From positions 37,328 through 101,327 of the forward strand of contig JAQWMR010000005.1 in the NCBI GenBank assembly GCA_029246685.1: a stretch of 64,000 bases of DNA, read 5' to 3'. The notes under the pieces were generated by a model that did no database searches, had not been told where the DNA came from, and saw only the letters and a program-made list of their open reading frames with translations. The DNA comes from Acidimicrobiales bacterium (GTDB taxonomy: Bacteria; Actinomycetota; Acidimicrobiia; Acidimicrobiales; Aldehydirespiratoraceae). The position numbers and the translations under genes were made by a program. Below, piece after piece: positions 61,540 to 64,000 of this stretch; position 1 is the first letter of the stretch; the number at the start of each line of letters is the position of its first letter.

Positions 61540-62402
61540 GGGCGCTGCTCGATGCGTAGGACCCCCTCGGTCCGCGCCAGTCGGTGGCCGCCGGGAAGCT
61601 CTGTTGCCTTGTGGGTGCCGTCGACAACCAGGAGGGCTCGGTCGATCGCCGCGAGATCGATGCCTTCGGTGCTGCCGAGCTCGTCGCCGATCCAGCGCCG
61701 TAGCGCCTCGGTGGCCACCGCGCGAGGTGCAGCTCGAACTGCCCGGACGTCCGCCGGGTCGATCGCCGCGGCCGCCGCGTCGATCACTTCGAGCGCATCG
61801 CCGACAAGATCGGCGTGCCGGTTGAGGATCGGGACGACGTCGCGGTCGAACGCTTCCGCCGCGGCGGGCAGGACCGAGCGGCGCACGGCCACCCGACGAA
61901 ACGACGGGTCGTCGTTCATCGGATCCGCGACCACCGCATGGCCCGCGGCGGCACAGAGCGCCTCGGTCTCGGCGCGACGCAATCGCAGGATCGGCCGGTG
62001 GACGCGATCCATACGCGCAGCAACGCCCGCGAGGCCGGCGCCCCGAAAGAGATTGAGCAGCACCGTCTCCGCTCGGTCATCGGCGGTGTGGCCGACACAC
62101 ACGTCGGCCGGCAGCGCCTCGTAGCGCGCGGCCCGAGCCCGCGCTTCGAGATCCGCACCGGCGTCGATCGTCACCCGACAAACTTCGCATCCCGCGCCGA
62201 GGTCCGCTGCGAGTTTCTCGACCACCTCGGCCGCTTCGTCTGCCTCCGCGTGAAGACCGTGGTGAACGTGCCAGATCGTGAACTCCCGCTCGGCCGCCTG
62301 AGCGAGAAGCGCCATCGCGACGCTGTCCGCGCCGCCGCTCACGCCGAGCTGGAGGTGCCCCGCGGGGAAGTCGCAACGGTCGAGCAGCTCGACCGCATCC
62401 AT
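61536..62402 (-). CDS. tilS: tRNA(Ile)-lysidine synthase
   Basis: A 288-residue N-type ATP pyrophosphatase. PP-loop SGGADSVAMALLAQAAE, HVHHGLHAEADEAAEVVEKL, VGHTADDRAETVLLNLFRGA, GLAGVAARMDRVHRPILRLR and the C-terminal PGGHRLARTEGVLRI. It makes lysidine at C34 of tRNA-Ile2 so AUA is read as Ile. The long C-terminal TilS domains of E. coli are absent, as in other short TilS. It is followed by the truncated kinase with a 4-base overlap and preceded by the metalloprotease. Confidence 0.94.
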   Translation of the reverse strand: MDAVELLDRCDFPAGHLQLGVSGGADSVAMALLAQAAEREFTIWHVHHGLHAEADEAAEVVEKLAADLGAGCEVCRVTIDAGADLEARARAARYEALPADVCVGHTADDRAETVLLNLFRGAGLAGVAARMDRVHRPILRLRRAETEALCAAAGHAVVADPMNDDPSFRRVAVRRSVLPAAAEAFDRDVVPILNRHADLVGDALEVIDAAAAAIDPADVRAVRAAPRAVATEALRRWIGDELGSTEGIDLAAIDRALLVVDGTHKATELPGGHRLARTEGVLRIEQRP

Positions 62403-62405
62403 GGC

Positions 62406-63491
62406 TCAGGCGGCAGCCGTGTCGTCGGTGTCGTCGGACCCCACGCGGGCGATCCACAGCGTGGGCTCGCGGATCTCCGCGATGGACGGAACGTTGGCGG
62501 GTTCGGCCCACGCCCGATCGAGGAGCGCCGCGCCACCGTGGTCCTCCACGATCGAGATGAAGTGCTCACCCTCGGCGTACTGCTTGATCTTCGCCTCGAG
62601 CCCGGCGAGGCGCTGGAACACCTTCGTGAAGCCACTGGAGTTCTGGCGGCGCTGGCGCAGCACGCGGGCGAACCGTTCCTGTGACGGCACGAGCCCCTGA
62701 CCGGCGCGGTCCATGGTGACGTCGCCGTGGCCTTCGAGCAGACTCATCAGACCGGCGACCTCGTTGATGACCGCGAGCTGCTCGTCAGAGGCGAACAGCG
62801 CCATCATCCCGCCGGAGTCCATCGGGTCCTCGCCCCGCTTGCGCGCCTCCATGAAGCGCTGGAGCGCCGCGAAGAACCGCTGCGGGTCCGGGTCGACGGA
62901 ATCCATCGTCGAGTTGACGAGGCCGAGGAAGTGCTCGCGCATCCAGGGCACGCCGGTGAACTGGGCCCGGTGCGTCACCTCGTGGAGGGCCAGCCAGAGC
63001 CGGAACTCCTGCTTGGGGAACGCATAGCGACGTTCGAGCGCCAACACGTTGGGGGCGACGTAGTAGACGATGTCCTGATCGTCGGGGTTCTCGTCCTCGA
63101 TCACGAGCAGGTCGTACTGCCCGAGCACGCGGGTGGACATCCAGCCGAGCATTGCGCCGAGCTCAGCCCCGGCGACCTTGCCGCCGAGGTTCGGGCCCTT
63201 GCCGTCGTCGAGCTTCTCGCCGAGCTTCGTGGTGATCGGCCGGAGCAGTCGGGCGAACGACGCGAGGTTGGCGTCGATCCAGCCGTTACGGTCGGTCACC
63301 CGGCCGCGGGCGTTGCCGTCCAACGAGCGCAGCCCGGTTTCGGCCGCGACGAGATCCTCGGCCATCGCCGTGTAGCGATCGAAGTCTTCCTCGAGCCCGT
63401 CGCGGTGCTGAGGACCCGTGAACGGCTCCTTGCCCGCAACGCGTCGGGCGACCTTTCGGGCGACTTCCCAGTCGACGGGGTCTGCCGCCAA
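62406..63491 (-). CDS. Zinc-dependent metalloprotease-like protein of the tilS neighbourhood
   Basis: About 361 residues from TTG 63491 (CTG 63500 is another option). Blocks: DPVDWEVARKVARRVAGKEP, DRNGWIDANLASFARLLRPI, AGAELGAMLGWMSTRVLGQY, FRLWLALHEVTHRAQFTGVP with the HExxH-like site HEVTH, and PDPQRFFAALQRFMEARKRG. This family of putative zinc metalloproteases is encoded beside tilS-hpt in many actinobacteria (some are annotated as coenzyme F420 biosynthesis-associated). The substrate is unknown. Only 3 bases separate it from tilS. Confidence 0.82.
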   Translation of the reverse strand: MAADPVDWEVARKVARRVAGKEPFTGPQHRDGLEEDFDRYTAMAEDLVAAETGLRSLDGNARGRVTDRNGWIDANLASFARLLRPITTKLGEKLDDGKGPNLGGKVAGAELGAMLGWMSTRVLGQYDLLVIEDENPDDQDIVYYVAPNVLALERRYAFPKQEFRLWLALHEVTHRAQFTGVPWMREHFLGLVNSTMDSVDPDPQRFFAALQRFMEARKRGEDPMDSGGMMALFASDEQLAVINEVAGLMSLLEGHGDVTMDRAGQGLVPSQERFARVLRQRRQNSSGFTKVFQRLAGLEAKIKQYAEGEHFISIVEDHGGAALLDRAWAEPANVPSIAEIREPTLWIARVGSDDTDDTAAA

Positions 63492-63496
63492 GGCTG

Positions 63497-63622
63497 TCAG
63501 TCCCGCGGGTAGCGGGCCCGGCTGACCGTGCCGACGTAGGCGGCGATCATCGCGATCGCGAGCAACACGGCGCTTGCGGCCAGCGGGACGGCGATCCAGA
63601 AGTGCCAGACAACAGCAGTCAT
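63497..63622 (-). CDS. Short single-span membrane protein (41 residues)
   Basis: From ATG 63622, MTAVVWHFWIAVPLAASAV then LLAIAMIAAYVGTVSRARYP, ending RD. One long hydrophobic helix followed by a basic tail. It ends 6 bases before the metalloprotease start and is the likely head of the metalloprotease-tilS transcript. No known family; it resembles the tiny membrane proteins found next to metalloproteases. The ORF is short, but codon usage and position support it. Confidence 0.5.
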   Translation of the reverse strand: MTAVVWHFWIAVPLAASAVLLAIAMIAAYVGTVSRARYPRD

Positions 63623-63711
63623 GGCGATGAGTGTAGATGGTCAACGCTGTCTGTCCGCACCCGGGGCTGGCCCGGCCTCGACCGGACGGTGGAGTCTACG
63701 ATTCGACACCG

Positions 63712-64000
63712 ATGGACGAGTCGCAGAACGAACCGACCGAACTCGAACTGCGCGACCTCGTCGGGGCGTACCGGTGGCTCAAAGAGGTTCTCGTGATCGT
63801 CATTGCTTCGGCGGTTGCTGTCGTCGGAGTGATCGGACTGGTGAGCGGCGAACTACGGATGGCCCGGCTGCACCGTCCCCACAACCCACAGCGAAATCGA
63901 CCACACCACAGACCACGCCCACGGCGGCCACACCGAACCCCACGACGGCGGCCCCTTCTGCGGCAAACACAACCGCTGGAAACAGAAACACTTCGCCGTA
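63712..64000 (+). CDS. Membrane protein, N-terminal part; downstream part uncertain
   Basis: From ATG 63712: MDESQNEPTELELRDLVGAY, RWLKEVLVIVIASAVAVVGV, IGLVSGELRM. A cytoplasmic acidic N-terminus and one membrane helix are clear. After about residue 50 the frame becomes Arg/Pro/His-rich because another frame (an HNH endonuclease tail) is the real coding one there. The original 3' end of this gene therefore seems lost or replaced. It continues out of the window. Confidence 0.4.
   Translation, partial: MDESQNEPTELELRDLVGAYRWLKEVLVIVIASAVAVVGVIGLVSGELRMARLHRPHNPQRNRPHHRPRPRRPHRTPRRRPLLRQTQPLETETLRR
63845..64000 (+). pseudogene. C-terminal fragment of an HNH endonuclease (DUF222/13E12 type)
   Basis: Starts right after a TGA at 63842-63844 with no start codon. 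The frame reads NYGWPGCTVPTTHSEIDHTT, then DHAHGGHTEPHDGGPFCGK and HNRWKQKHF. This is the HNH motif (Cys pair, DH, HN) found at the C-terminus of DUF222/13E12-repeat proteins, which are abundant and mobile in actinobacterial genomes. Only the last domain is here; it runs past the window edge. Fused out of frame behind a small membrane gene. Confidence 0.65.

Overview
The window is a GC-rich actinobacterial chromosome segment. Codon usage, frequent GTG starts, many 4-base ATGA/GTGA gene overlaps and marker genes (ChdC/HemQ haem synthesis, CysO, LytR_C and DUF3263 proteins, a DUF2510 protein, a folE-folP-folB-folK/panC/coaX/lysS block, ClpC, and the tilS neighbour metalloprotease) fit Actinobacteria. 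I would guess an uncultured or marine Acidimicrobiia-like lineage; that taxonomic guess is inference.

Layout. 0-2.6 kb: alpha/beta hydrolase, NUDIX hydrolase and a frameshifted gene. 2.6-6.4 kb: nitrogen block, amt then glnD, with a structured RNA/DNA element and a hairpin between them and GAAAC half-sites upstream. 6.4-7.9 kb: methyltransferase and two small unknown genes. 7.9-18.6 kb: catabolic block with the two subunits of an aconitase-X dehydratase, an ornithine-cyclodeaminase-family reductase, an AhpD-like gene whose catalytic cysteine codon is an in-frame TGA, and an SDR-HyuA-HyuB-FAD oxidoreductase-TPP enzyme operon. 18.6-24.6 kb: a complete livKHMGF-type ABC transporter. 24.8-30.9 kb: coproheme decarboxylase, class IV aminotransferase, sulfotransferase, amino-acid ABC binding protein and permease, an ECF sigma factor with a SnoaL-like tail, and fdhD. 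30.9-39 kb: decayed LLM gene, nitrobindin, NTF2-like protein, groEL with a CIRCE operator, cysO, glycerate kinase, remains of a trehalose locus, LytR_C protein and tRNA-Thr. 39-44.7 kb: rlmB, ispF, ispD, a Crp-type regulator, radA and a lipoprotein-HAD fusion. 45-50.9 kb: ArsR regulator with a broken SRPBCC gene, clpC, polyprenyl synthase and a chimeric pseudogene. 50.9-63.6 kb: lysS, coaX, panC, a folK-DUF2520 fusion, folB, a pseudo-phosphatase, folP, folE, hpt, sulfatase, tilS and a metalloprotease. The right edge holds a short membrane ORF running into an HNH endonuclease fragment.

The strongest discovery candidate is the AhpD-like selenoprotein at 10567-11130. The TGA replaces the second cysteine of the CxxC motif, the frame stays open and homologous on both sides, and a SECIS-like hairpin with a GGUCU loop starts 12 bases after the TGA. 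fdhD elsewhere in the window is compatible with selenium/formate metabolism, but no Sec machinery is visible here.

Two wider patterns stand out. First, four copies of a GGGGTCTGACCCC palindromic repeat in two subfamilies: two bracket the HyuAB operon and one lies in frame inside a truncated phosphotransferase gene. Second, at least seven accessory genes are broken by frameshifts, nonsense codons or large internal deletions, while housekeeping genes look intact apart from a start-codon problem in otsB.
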